Under the pieces are notes generated by a model. The model was not told the DNA's origin. It did no database searches and saw only the letters and a program-made list of their open reading frames with translations. The position numbers and the translations under genes are program-made. A stretch of DNA of 64,000 nucleotides from Protea cynaroides (lineage: Eukaryota > Streptophyta > Magnoliopsida > Proteales > Proteaceae), in NCBI GenBank assembly GCA_028583415.1, contig CM053272.1, forward strand, positions 78,051,479 to 78,115,478. Reading direction: 5' to 3'. Shown here piece after piece: positions 33,901-45,210 of this stretch (its first letter is position 1; each line of letters starts with the position of its first letter).

Positions 33901-34441
33901 TCAAATCAAGGAGAGAGTAAAGACAGCTCAGGTTCGACAAAAGCATTATGCGGATAATCGACGTCGAGATCTGGAGTTTGCAGTGGGTGACAAAGTATTC
34001 TTGAAGGTGTCACCGGTGCGAGGTCTGAAACGGTTTGGTAAAACGGGGAAGCTATGCCCCAGGTATGTGGGACCATATGAGATATTGAATCGACGTGGTA
34101 ATGTAGCATATCAATTGGCTCTACCACCATCTATGTCCAGCGTTCATAATGTGTTCCATGTATCATTACTGAAGAAGTATGTCAGAGATCCATCGCATAT
34201 CTTGAGCGCTGATCCTCCAGACTTGACTGAAGACTTAACTTTCGAAGTGGTGCCTGTAATGCTCTCGAGTCAAAAAGTTCAACAACTTCGAACCAAGGAT
34301 ATCCACTATGTGAAGGTGCATTGGAAAAGCCAAAATGTGGAGGAAATTACTTGGGAAGAAGAGAGCGCGATGAGGAAGGAGTACCCTAAGCTTTTTGACG
34401 ATCAAGGTACGTTCAAATTTCGAGGCCGAAATTTCTTTTAA
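30965..34441 (+). pseudogene. pol: Pol of element B, frameshifted
   Basis: Protease begins GIVNVAGLPA and lost its frame at the active site (GACTCTGGG, one G short). RT is clear at 31052-31915 and 31918-32631: WGAPVLFVKKKDG, CIDYRELNKL, FIDDILIYSK; RNase H has YTDASGLGIG. TAG at 32629-32631 interrupts RNase H. The H2C2 zinc region (CLNCQQVKAE) and integrase core MDFVAGLP follow, but the second catalytic block reads SAGDPRF instead of SDRDPRF. The C-terminal part is open at 33683-34441 with RYVGPYEIL and the chromodomain (VHWKSQNVEEITWEEE). One-base gains and losses at G or C runs (for example near 31511) cause most frame changes. Confidence 0.9.
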
Positions 34442-34507
34442 GGGTGGGGGAGTTGTAGTACCTACATGCAAATTTCAGGACAAAATTTCTTTTAAGGGTG
34501 GTGGAGT
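34435..34507 (+). other. Duplicated polypurine tract of element B
   Basis: TTTTAAGGGTGGGGGAG is followed by TTGTAGTACC (34454), then 54 bp later TTTTAAGGGTGGTGGAG is followed by the real LTR start at 34508. Both copies are preceded by AAATTTC. The first copy carries a sham LTR start. K has the same duplication. Confidence 0.78.
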
Positions 34508-36674
34508 TGTAAGACCCGCGCTCTGAAAATCCGGTTTAACCTTGGTTTTGTGTCGTGACAGGTCTTCCGATCATCACCGAGCCAGACGGGGCAAGCAGAT
34601 AACAAACAGGTACAAAATTGGACCGAAGTCGACCAATTATACCTGATTTTAGGTATACCGGTCGATGGTACCGGTCTTGGTACCGGTCGACCGGTATGGC
34701 CTGCACAGCTATGTACGGGAATTTGGAAATTGGTCTCTATGGGTCCCGCTTTCCTGATTTCGAATCCTAAAAGTTTTCTAATCGTAGTAGGGTTACTAAA
34801 CCCTATTTCTAGCCTATAAATACACCCTTAAACCTCCTCAAATCCTTTCCATTGTCTCTCGCAAACCCTAGAGAAGAGAAAGAGGTGGAAAAGGAGAAGG
34901 AGCTAGGAGGAAGAAGAAGGCACCGCCATTACCGTTTGACGAAGCTCTCGTTACGCCTGTCAACGGTAAGTGTTTGAATCCCTATTCTTACTCTATGTTA
35001 GTTGTGTGGGTGGATCAATACCATGCAAAGTAGGTATTGATCTAAAACCCTAAATTGGCCAATAAACCTTAAGTTTCCGTCAAACCCTAGATTCGAGTTT
35101 CGAGATGATATTCATCGAAACGAGACTTGAATGAGTTGGGTATAACTCTAACTCAAAGCCTAGACTGAGAATGGATAGGAGAAACCCTGAAAATCCATGG
35201 AGGGTGATCGTCGACAGTCGAAAAACCCATGTATGGTCTTCCGGAGACATACCGGTCAACTATACCGGTTGCACATGGTGCGACCGGTATGTGCGACCGC
35301 TATCTCTCGGGAGGTTGTGCGTGGGGACCGGCTGACCATACCGTCGCCGGTCTTTCCCACGGATCCGCGACCGGTATATGCCACCGGTCGGCCCCGTGAG
35401 GGTGTTTGTGTATCTCTGTTGGTTTCCGACCAACATGAAACCCTAAACAATATATTCTAATGAAACCCTAATATTATGTAGGACTTTGTGACTTATCGTT
35501 TGGATCTTGCGGCGTGGAGCAAGTTATCGAACGAGCGTCGGTAAGGGAATCTGACCTAAACCTAATAATTAATGGACAGGGAAATCGTTGTTAATCATTG
35601 AATATATATGATGTGATGTTTGTGCATATTCACATGCCATCCTTTACTTTCGGTTATTATTATTGTTCATGCATTCATAGGATGTGATTGTTAGGCATGT
35701 GATTGTTTTCGTTGGTGTGTGGAGTGGGGCGTGGGCCGGGATCGCTCTTCACACTAGCACTTTTGTAGTATTCGTCTTAACATGCTTGGTACGGGTGGGG
35801 TATCGGGGAAGGTCGGTGGTACGGTGGTCTCCGATATTGATGTTGTCCCGGCCATTGATATGTGGTACCGAGGATTCGAGTCGGCGCTGGCTTGTCCACG
35901 ATGCTTTAGCTCTATCTCTATGCCGTAGGGAGTTTTGTTGGGATAGGGTCTACTGCGTATTGTTTCTATCCAGGGGCTTTGGTACTGGTATGGGTAGAGT
36001 ATCAGGGGAGGTACGGGTATACCTTAGCTCTATCTCTATTCCATGATGGGTGCGTGTGGGTTGGTGGTAGTGTGATTACTGTGCGATGCCACACACTCGT
36101 GTATAGAGGTGCGGGGGCCACCAAACCTTTCTATAGCACATTGCAAACTTAAAACCAGACCACGACATAAAATGATTATTACTCATGCATAATCATGTGA
36201 AACTCTCGATTGTCTTTCGAGCTGTGTTGTGAGCTCACCCTTTGTGTACACATTGTTTTTAGATGTTGATGCGGGATACCTGTGGACGATTATGTGAACG
36301 CTCCGGCGTATGGAGGTGTAGCTGCTCGGATGTACAAGCGGGGGAGGACGAGCATGATGCTTCATGCGAGTGCCCTTCGCGGTACCTTTGATGGATTTTA
36401 TTTAGTTGTTTCAGTTATTTTTGTTTGTTATTAAGAGATGTAAAAGATTATTATTTTATGTTTGAATTTGAATAATGGGATATTTATTTAAATTATCAAT
36501 AGATACTCATTTCATTCTATTTAAAGTCTTCCGCTGTATATTTATATTCTGATTGTAGTTATGTGTAATGATTTGTATGGGTGGACACGGCCTATTCGAG
36601 ATCCTGGTGTGAACCGTTGGTTCAATGGCGGTTCACTCACACCATTCTGGTTGGATCAGAATTGGGGTGTGACA
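34508..36674 (+). repeat. 3' LTR of element B
   Basis: TGTAAGACCCGCGC to GGGGTGTGACA, 2167 bp. It lacks about 180 bp present at roughly 26335-26515 of the 5' copy. Motif clusters at 34650-34700 and 35245-35405, TATA box at 34815-34822. Several sites read CGG or CCG where the 5' copy has CAG or CTG, as expected if CpG sites decayed in one copy. Confidence 0.94.
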
Positions 36675-38220
36675 GTAACTTCTCAACTCACGTTCCTTAA
36701 AATCAATTTCACGACTTGGGGCATATCTCTTAGGATATGTATAGTCCGCTCCAACTATCCTTTAGTTTAAGGTAAAATGCGGTCCCCATTGTCTTCTGTA
36801 GATCCTCCCAAAAATTTGAAATAAATCATGAGCTTCTGACCGTTACAAGGCTCTTATACATACCATTCAATCTGGCAATATTATCCATATATAGCTTATT
36901 TAGCCGCTCCAAAGCATACCGAGGTCGTATCACAATGGAATAAGCTATCTTCATAATGCGATCAACAATCACCCAAACCATGTCAACCGATCTGGGAGTC
37001 AGTGGCAATTTATTGGCATATTTCATTGTACTGCAGTTCCACTTCCAGACTAGCTCCGATAGTGGTTATGGTAAGCCATGTTGGTCTTTGTCTTTCAGCC
37101 TTTACTTGCTGATAATTTGGATACTGGAACATGCACTAACCACCTTTGTTATCATTCCTCTTTGCAATCTCTTCGGGTGTTTCTTACCATATGATTACTT
37201 CTATCTTAAAGGGGTCCTCTTTAATCCCTTTATATGATGCTACGGGATCCAAGAAGATCAATTTGTTTAATCAGGTCTCATATTTCTTAGACTTGGCGTA
37301 AAGCTTTTCATTTCTCAGTTGTTGTGAAGTTGTTCTAAGATCCGTTCTATGAGTTGCTTCACTCTTAGAATAAACCAAAATATCATCTATGAAAACTATG
37401 ACCGATGTGTCCAACATGTCATGAAACACCCAGTTCATCCGTTCCATAAAAGATGTAAGGGCATTGGTTAATCCAAACGTCATAATCGAGAACTCATAAT
37501 TGGTCAATCCTGGTTCTAAAAAAAACTATCTTTGAAATATCGCTGTCTAAATTCTTCAGCTAATGATATCTTAACTGAAAATCAATCTTAGAAAATATCT
37601 TTGTTCCTCGCAACTATTTAAACAAGTCGTCGATCTGCAGTGGTAGTTATCGATTCTTGATCGTGGGCTTGTTCGATTCTCGGTAGTCTATACATAATCG
37701 GACACTACCATCCTTCTTCTTCACGAATTGCATTGGCGCTCCCCGTGATGCAATACTTAGCTGATTAGGACCTTAGTCTAATAACTCTTGTAGTTGAGTT
37801 TCAGTTCCTTCAACTCCATAGGAGCTACTCTACAGGTGCCTTTGACACAAGTATCGTCCTTGGTAACAAGTCGATGACGAACTCGATCACATGATCAGAT
37901 GGTAACCCAGGTAAGTCTCCTGGAACACATCAGGAATTTATGCATCACATCAATACCTTCCATCTGTGGTGCTTCTTCGGTAGTGTATACCACAGATACC
38001 AGATATCCAACTTCTTTCCCTTCAAAGCATCTCTTCGCCTTTAGCATAGAGAGGATCAGTTTTCACTTCCTAGGTAACATACTTCCAATAATACTAAATT
38101 ATATGTTGTCTTTATTCTTGAATGGTAACCTCTTCTATGCACCTAACAACTTTGTAGAGTGTTGAGACAACAAGTCTATCCCCAAGATGACGTTAAAGTC
38201 TGCCATCTCAAGTCTAATTA
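36675..38220 (-). pseudogene. pol: Integrase, RT and protease relic of element K
   Basis: 36675-36679 is the second GTAAC copy. On the minus strand integrase core pieces lie at 36826-37026 (LPLTPRSVDMVWVIVDR), then zinc-region traces to about 37170, then directly RT (37271-37507: TFGLTNALTSFMERMNWVFHDMLDTS, FIDDILVYSK) and its N-terminal half to about 37800, then the protease-RT linker to 38220. The RNase H block expected between integrase and RT is absent. Many stops. A deletion near 37200 explains the shortening. Confidence 0.8.
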
Positions 38221-40110
38221 GGTTGCATCCAAATTTCATCCATCCATTAATATGATTCAATCATTGTTCATAATACTCATCTAAAACAACATTTAGTCCC
38301 AAAAGGGCTAAACTAGAGAAATCTGGTGTAAGGGTCTTAAGGGCTTGTCTAGTTCCTTCATCTCTTAGTTTTTCAAAGACTATCGTCAAAATCTCATATC
38401 CCAAATCTATTTATAAGCATTAGGGTATGTGCTTATAATTTTATTAATTCAGCCAAACTCTTTTGGTCTTTTCTTAATCATATCACTCAACATTGGGCAT
38501 AACTCAGTATTACTTATACTGAATACTATCAATGCTACGATTTTTAACTTTATCTTTGTATCCACTCTTAGATTTGTCTTTAAGAATCTTCTACCTTGTC
38601 AAAATTCATACCGATATAGCCATCTGTAACTCTACTAGAGTGCTATCTATTTCTTTACTGGCTACCCTTGATAATTCTCACTTTTTTCTCATGCACTCTT
38701 TTATAAACATGACTCATATCCATCCATTTAGCAATCTCAAAATAGATTCTCCATTACTTCATCTGAGGTTCATTGGCTTTAGCATTTAATCTGAATCCAA
38801 TCATCTTTCTTCCAATAATTTCATTATCACTAAACATCTTATCAATGGATGTCGGGAAATGTAAGAATCAAAATGTTTATCCAAAACAATTCATTTTCTT
38901 CTTTCAATTTAGTATGACGACGAACACTTTCTTTATGTAGTGAACCTAGGTTTTAAGAATCAAGAGTAAATCTATGGTAATCCAACCAGCATCCAAAGGT
39001 CATTAGGTTGCACGGTGGTCTAAATACGTGGAAATAGAGGTTTTACAATTCTTAACCTCATGGTTACAGGTTCTATCGAATGTATAATGTCATTGGTCAA
39101 GGCACTATAGGAATAAATCTGGAGAAGATTTTCGTACATCAGTAAATCAGGTAAAATCGGTAGATGTACGCTCAACATGATTAAACATTTAACTGTTCAT
39201 TCCGTTCATATCTCTGTTCATGTTGTTGATCATGAGAATGATTCAGATTGATATAATCAGGACTAATACTAAAGAAACAATATCTATAACTCCAATTAGC
39301 AGGTTAAATCAAGAAGGTATCCTATCAAGACATGAGAATTTAAAATCTGGTATGTGCATCCTCTATAATCATAAGAGTAATTCAATAATGCACCGCACCC
39401 TATATAAACTATCTGGTTATATGGCCACAATAGATTTGATCCTTGCTGTAAATGTCCGAGGCATCATCTTTAGAAGACATTCTTCAATCCTTGTCGGATC
39501 ATTCTATCATGATGTAGCTATCTCATACATTGGTGGCTGATAAGGGTAACTACCTTGATACACTACTTCTTGTGCTCAAAACTTCTGCACTGGGGTGTGC
39601 ATTATTGAGACTTGCTGTGTGGTAGGCACTGTGTTATAGCTAATAGGTGTTGGGGTACAGTGATGCTACCCATTGTTACCATACTTGGTTTGACCCGGAG
39701 GTGTTAATGTAGCATCAGCAACTTGGGTAGTGATTTACATAGTCGGTCTCATTTGTGGTTACTCTTATATTTTATTAGGTCAAGTTTATGACAACCATAA
39801 CCAAGGTACTTAATAGTCCAGGTGGTTGGCTGGAGTGGTCTGGTTGTTCACCTCCTTTGATTCACTCTAACCTGATTATCATTATTTAGTATCTACTCAT
39901 ATGAGTTTTCATTACCCATTCTCGACCCAGACAGTGGTAGGGTCAAGTTGCATCCTCTTCTTAATGCTCAGCGGGTAATGGATCAACTTGTAATGGATCT
40001 CACCCAAGAGTATAGCTTTATCTTCTTGTAGTTACTCTTATTCTTAATGTATGGCCATTATTCTCTTATCTCTGTTGGATTCGGCCCGAGATCTTTCCCT
40101 TTACCTTTAC
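38221..40110 (-). pseudogene. gag: Gag-region relic of element K
   Basis: Only the N-terminal part of Gag is recognisable: minus strand 39440-39800 reads PPGQTKYGNN, TTQQVSIMHTPVQ, then YQGSYPYQPPMYE followed by a decayed version of the VERFLKIKP block. Sequence at 38430-39430 is AT-rich with no convincing frame and is placed here by position. The plus-strand ORFs in this interval have no family match. Confidence 0.55.
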
Positions 40111-40518
40111 AGGGAATTAGGCATTACTAGCCATTTTCTCCTTCCCTTGTCATACATCGAGTTTCACATCTTGTGAGTACCAACTCGGTATTCAATTTTT
40201 CTGCTTTACAGATGTTTCCTTCTTCTTACTGTACTATATCCTTTGTATTCCTAGATAACTGTCCGACTTATAGATAATACCCTATATTATTTGTTTATCA
40301 AGATAATTTTGGTCTTCTCTTTCTGTTTGATTGTATATATATATATATGGTTCCACCTTTTATATGTACATTATTGTCTTGTTAAGTTGTCTCAACCAAC
40401 ACAGGTGCTTATGGTGTGTTTGTATTAAAACTTTTAATTTATCCTAACTCAGTTCATGGACTCCAGTGGTAGTATTCAGGTTTAATGGGTAAGGCCTACG
40501 AGTGCCCTGATACCAAGT
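40111..40518 (-). other. Leader and primer binding site of element K
   Basis: The minus strand next to the LTR reads TTGGTATCAGGGC (40504-40516), a good initiator Met-tRNA primer site two bases from the LTR. 40320-40500 matches 63780-64000 of C, including a (TA)n run and the words CTTATGGTGTGTT. No accessory ORF can be read here, so it appears deleted in K. Confidence 0.8.
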
Positions 40519-42834
40519 TGTCACACCCCAATTCTGTACTAGCCAGAATGGTGTGATGAACCGTCAATAAACCAACGGTTCAACTAGGATCTCACAATAG
40601 GCTATCCCACATATGATAAACCAAAACACATTCCACATTAATCAGAGGTAATAAAATAAATAACGGAAGTCTTACAGATAATGAACTGAGGTCTAACCAT
40701 TATAAATAATTAATATTCCATTTATTTCCAAGTAACCAAAACATAACTTAATACATATTACAATATCCAAATACGAAAACTAAACACTAAACGTATCCAC
40801 CGTTGAAACACTCGCTTAACGAACCATGTTCGTTCTCCACAGCTTGCTCATCCATAGCCTCCACCCGTCCATATGTTAACGTGTAGACAAAATCTTCAAT
40901 CATAGTACCTGCAACATCAAAAACTAAAAAGAAATACACGTGTGAGGGTCAGCTCTCCAACTTGAGCTCAATGAGTAAACAAAACAATGCAACAAACATA
41001 TGCATGCATTCAATTCATTTTTGTGGTCTGATAAATAAGTTTGTAATGTGCTATAGAAAGGATAGGTGGCCGTCGCACCTCTATGCACGAGAGTGTGGAT
41101 ACGCCCGATGAACCTCTCACCGTCGCCCACAGCACCCAGAAGGGCACAATATACACTCCATGAAAACGGCATGGCTGTACTAGTTGATACCATACCAACA
41201 AATAAACCCCTACTGGCTAGGGTTACAAACTAGGCTCACAACTAACCAACCCTAATGTCAAACAATGTATCCAAGGCCTCACCCCAGCATCCCTCAAAAC
41301 ATCCATAGAGATAGAGCTAGGGTCTGGTGACCAGGCTGAACCACAATGCCACTTCCCCCCCTGATGCCCTACGACATATTAGTTCCGCTAAGGTAATGGC
41401 GATACGACGATGTTAGTGAACAAGACTTGAGTAGAGATAGAGCTAAAGTCTGGTGACCAGGCTAAACCACAATGCCACATCCTCCCCCAGATGCTCCCCT
41501 CGCATCAAGCATACTAACACTTGCTTAGTGGACATGACTTGAATAGACCATGGCACAATATACCCCGACGAGAACGGCATCGAAGTACCGGTTGATACCA
41601 TCTCTACTCGCACCATGTACACCAGCCAAACACAAACATTTACATGCCTATTCCTATCATCATCATCATCATCATCATGTTATAAATAAACGGAATTAGA
41701 TATGCATGAATAGTAATAGCAGGAATATTGGATGACATGTTAAATGCAAATTACCAACATACACGTATAGAATCAATCATGGTATTGGACTCAAGAAATA
41801 AAAATAGTTTGTTATTAACCAATTAGTTTAGGTCTTGTTCCCTCACCTTTGCTTGTTTGTAGATCCTCTTTCCAAGCCTTAAGAATCACTTTTATATCAA
41901 TATTATACTGCTAGAAGACCTAACAAAGTCGATAGAATTTAATTAGAATTTATTCTAATTTTTACAGCTTGCTGTTAACTGTAGGGTCGCAGGATGGGTC
42001 GCATGTAGGGTAGCAGTATACTGCGACCCCCCGTAACAGGGTTGATGGGTCTATCATCCCTATGTGCAACCACCTCTGGTTTTGGTCGATATTCTCATGT
42101 TTTGATCCATTCTTCCTTGTTTAACTCCTATGGCTTCTTCCATAGACCATTCCACATACTTTCTATGGATTAGAACTTCTCTTCACCCAATATATAGTCT
42201 AATTGATATCCTCCATGGTTTCCATTGAAACCTAACCATGGATGGATGGATTGGGTTTCTCCTACATCTTCCTTCAACTATTCTAAGTCTCACGAAATTC
42301 ATAGGATTAGTATTCTTACCTGAGAAGAACACTCCTTCTCTGCAACTCTTCTCCTTTTTCTTCTTCTCTCCTTTCCTTCTCTTCTTCCTCTCTTCCTTCT
42401 CTTCTCTTTCCCTCAATTCAATTAGGGTTCTAAAAGGAGTGAAAGAGGCCTAGGGACGTCCTTAAAATAGAGTAGAAACATCCTAAAATAAGTCCCTTTG
42501 AGATTAGGAAAGAGCCCCAACCGAAACTATGGAAATTTCCTAATTATGTTTTCGACGGCAACTATGGGTCGATGAGGGGGTCGATGATCCCGTCGACCCC
42601 TAAATCCTAAAGTGTCCGACCCCCTCTGTAAAACAGGGGGTCTAACTTTCTGTCTTGGGAGGTCCGACCATCCCTTGCTGGGTATGCGACCCTCCCCTTA
42701 ATTTAAGGGTTTTTGGGTCGATTTGATACTTGGAATCACGATCTCCTTCACGCCCTTGGTCCATTTGGCTCGACCATGATGGATAAACCTGATTCAAGAT
42801 GGTAAGACTGGGTTAGTTTGATATGGGTCTTACA
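40519..42834 (-). repeat. 5' LTR of element K (right copy)
   Basis: TGTCACACCCCAATTC to GGGTCTTACA, 2316 bp. Motif clusters at 42567-42712 and 41983-42080; (CAT)n near 41658-41682. A block at about 41361-41430 is absent from the left copy. Confidence 0.92.
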
Positions 42835-42839
42835 CCCCG
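42835..42839. repeat. Target-site duplication of element K, right copy (CCCCG)
   Basis: CCCCG follows the LTR end TCTTACA directly and duplicates 21850-21854. Confidence 0.9.
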
Positions 42840-43020
42840 ATTCCAGTAGTCATTTATTTGGTACCTTCCAAGGAGCGGGGACTGCCATTCTAACTCTTCT
42901 CGGGGGATTTCATCCACAAAGGCAAAGTTTATGACTGACTGATATTGCACATCATCATTTAGCTATTGCATTGATTTTTCTCATTGCTGGTCATATGTAT
43001 AGAACTAACTTCGGTATTGG
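42835..43020 (+). pseudogene. psaB: Plastid psaB fragment, right part
   Basis: The psaB frame continues from the left part: PDSSSHLFGTFQGAGTAIL, then LLGGFHPQ, then IAHHHLAIALIFLIAGHMY and RTNFGIG, which are hallmark transmembrane and His motifs of the P700 apoprotein A2. One Trp codon has become TGA, in the SL.LTD stretch near 42930. The match ends at about 43020. The fragment codes about 80 residues in total over both parts and is not functional. Confidence 0.92.
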
Positions 43021-43108
43021 ATCAGAATCCTCACCAATTCAGATCCCTCTGTGTCGGGTCTTACTGTGCTTGCACTTAGCACCTTGACAACTTGACCCTT
43101 AATTATAA
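43021..43108. other. Unassigned 88 bp between psaB fragment and LTR L
   Basis: No frame or family match was seen. It may be the far junction of the plastid insertion or original target sequence. Confidence 0.3.
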
Positions 43109-43311
43109 TGTGGGGTCTCAGACCCTAGGATCGCCTAGTGATTGCGAAAGTATGGGGAAGAAGATTTAAGAGACTTAAGAAGTGTCTCCGCTAGCTTGGG
43201 CCCATCAAACCAAGCTTAAGGCCAATTTTAAGCCCAATCAAATGGTGCATCACCCAATCGTCAGCATCCGGTTTGAGTCTGAATAGCATACTCTCTCTTT
43301 CTTCAGGATTC

Positions 43312-43319
43312 TATAAATA
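43312..43319 (+). promoter_or_regulatory. TATA box of LTR L
   Basis: TATAAATA at 203 bp from the LTR start, ahead of a pyrimidine-rich then purine-rich leader. Confidence 0.6.
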
Positions 43320-44589
43320 AGGAGGTCCTCCCCCTTATTTCTCTCTTGTGTTTCCTTGAGAGTGAAAGAGGTGATTGAAGGGAAGTTGGAGCTCAAGCTT
43401 GGAGCTCAAGCCTTAGCTTCCACTATTAAAGGTAAGACTCACTCATTCCTTCTCTCTCTTATAGTGTAGAGTGCTTGAGAACATAGTGAAGCTTCACCAT
43501 TCTTGGTCTCCATTAATGGAGACCGATTCTAACCTAGAAATCCTAAGTCACCATTAATGGAGACCTATTTTAACCTAGAAATCCTAAGTCACCATCCCTT
43601 TCCATGAATGGAGGTGTAAATGGAGTCCAAGTGACTCCCATTGTGTATACACGTGGTGGAAGAGTGTTCCCCAACCTCAAATGAAGGCACACACAATAGG
43701 GAGACAAACCCCCAAAAATAAAGACCATTTTTGCTTCTTGCCTAGCTTCTAGGAATATATCGGAAGCAGCAACCGGAGGCTTGACCTTACATTGCCTTAT
43801 GGGTGACTAAGACCAACCCTCCGATAAGGCCAATGTGGAAGACTAACCAAGTATCAATCTCAGGACCCCAATCAGAGTCACACAACCTGGGGCATAACCA
43901 TTCGGGTGAGTCCCTCCGGTTACCCTTGGGTCCGATTGACCCTGGACCTTTGGATAAGCTTATTTTTAAGCAGAGGCATTGCCGGATGGTACACCACCTG
44001 GCTAAGCCTCCGAATAACCTTCTGGAACCCTCTGTTATAATAGAATTATTAAACCAAATGGTTTTCCAGATGATACATCATCCGATTACATCCACCAATT
44101 ATGCTAAAACAAGGATTAACTAAGTGTTGAACTAGAGGCTAATTCCATAGGATCCACCCCCCGAAACTATCATCTGGTTATGACTTGTTTGACCTGTAAG
44201 CCTAGTTTGGGATGTAGAGGACCCACCATTCAGTTTCTGACTTATCTTGGGACCCATGCATGGACACTTAAGACTTGTCCATGCTGGTTTAAAAGATGTT
44301 CATCAACCTAATCAAAGTATTTAATTAATTAGGTAAATCAGCGTGGGTAGTGGACAGAGCCTTCTGTTGGTTTCCAAGTTCTTCAGCACTACTGGTGTCT
44401 ACAAGTGAGGAGTTGAATCCGTAGAGTTTGAGCATGTATTCGTTATATGCTGCATTTATATTATATAACATGCCATCCAATAAACTATATGTATGAGCAT
44501 GCATTTGCATAATAACAATAAGATGTATATTGGATATATAAGATGGACATGTGATGTGTTGGAGCACAGACACACGTGCTATGATTGGA

Positions 44590-45210
44590 CTGTTGGCACC
44601 TTGGTAGAGACACGGTGATCCATTGGAGTGGGGATCTAGGAATCTCTATTGGGTGCAACCCATGTATGATGATTCGTGTAACGGGTGACTTTCTGAATCA
44701 TGTTGGGACAGCTGATACCTTAGTGGAGACACGGTTAGTCCATTGGAGTAGAGCCAGGGATCTCTACTGGGGTATAGTCTTTCATTATTACTGCATACGC
44801 ATGACCATGTATGATGGTTTATGTAACGGGTGAATTCATTAACCATGTTAGGATGGCCATCACCATTGTGTTGGGCACAATGAACCATTGGAGTGGAGAT
44901 TCGGGGATTTCTATTAGGGTGTAGCCTTGCTTGTACTCTAGTGGGGACACAGTTAGTCCATGGGAGTAGAGTCGGGGATCTCTGTCGGAGTACAGCTTTA
45001 CTCTCTGCATGCACATGTCGTGTTGTATGATTGGTTGGATATGATTGAGATGGATGTAATTATCGCTTGATGGGGTAGGTTTAAGGTGTGGCATGTTAAA
45101 GCACAATACATAGGTCATATGCCCCGGCTAGCACCTTAGCAGGGGCACGATCAGTCCATTAGAATAGAGTCGGGGATCTTTGTTGGGGTGCAGCACCTTA
45201 ATATTATGTT
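44590..45210 (+). repeat. Irregular tandem repeat array inside LTR L
   Basis: Five imperfect copies of a unit of about 75 bp with the words GGCACCTTGG, GACACGGTTAGTCCATTGG, AGTAGAGTCGGGGATCTCT and TTGGGGTGCAGC start near 44597, 44715, 44863, 44933 and 45128. Spacers between units differ. The antisense ORFs across it arise from the repetition and are not genes. Confidence 0.7.

Larger units (their letters stand above)
24865..36674 (+). mobile_element. Element B: full-length family 2 chromovirus with antisense accessory ORF
   Basis: It is complete from LTR to LTR (11,810 bp) with a perfect 5-bp target duplication. Order: 5' LTR, primer site, antisense ORF, its candidate intron, ACCGGTCG motif cluster, gag, mini-intron, pol, double polypurine tract, 3' LTR. 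LTR copies differ mainly by substitutions, single-base gaps and a gap of about 180 bp in the 3' copy. It is richer in CpG than the other elements, which suggests a younger age, but gag-pol carries many single-base frameshifts. Confidence 0.95.
21855..42834 (-). mobile_element. Element K: family 1 chromovirus (minus), split by element B
   Basis: Two LTRs of about 2.26 and 2.32 kb flank an internal part, with a 5-bp target duplication CCCCG. The primer site lies beside the right LTR and the polypurine tract beside the left one, so the element reads on the minus strand. The internal part is only about 4.6 kb without B: the RNase H to H2C2 region and the antisense ORF are missing and the remaining frames are full of stops. 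Its long LTRs remain very similar to each other. B lies in the integrase region. Confidence 0.92.

Noticed and set aside
38429..39540. Plus-strand ORFs inside K
   Set aside because: AT-rich, opposite to K's gag relic, hydrophobic by composition; no match to the accessory ORF.
40328..40347. (TA)n run as an origin or matrix site
   Set aside because: Simple microsatellite, also in C; no support for a function.
43803..44123. 106-codon ORF in LTR L
   Set aside because: Non-coding composition inside an LTR; no recognisable motif.
44646..45118. Overlapping antisense ORFs
   Set aside because: They arise from the repeat array in LTR L; the same peptide words repeat with the DNA unit.
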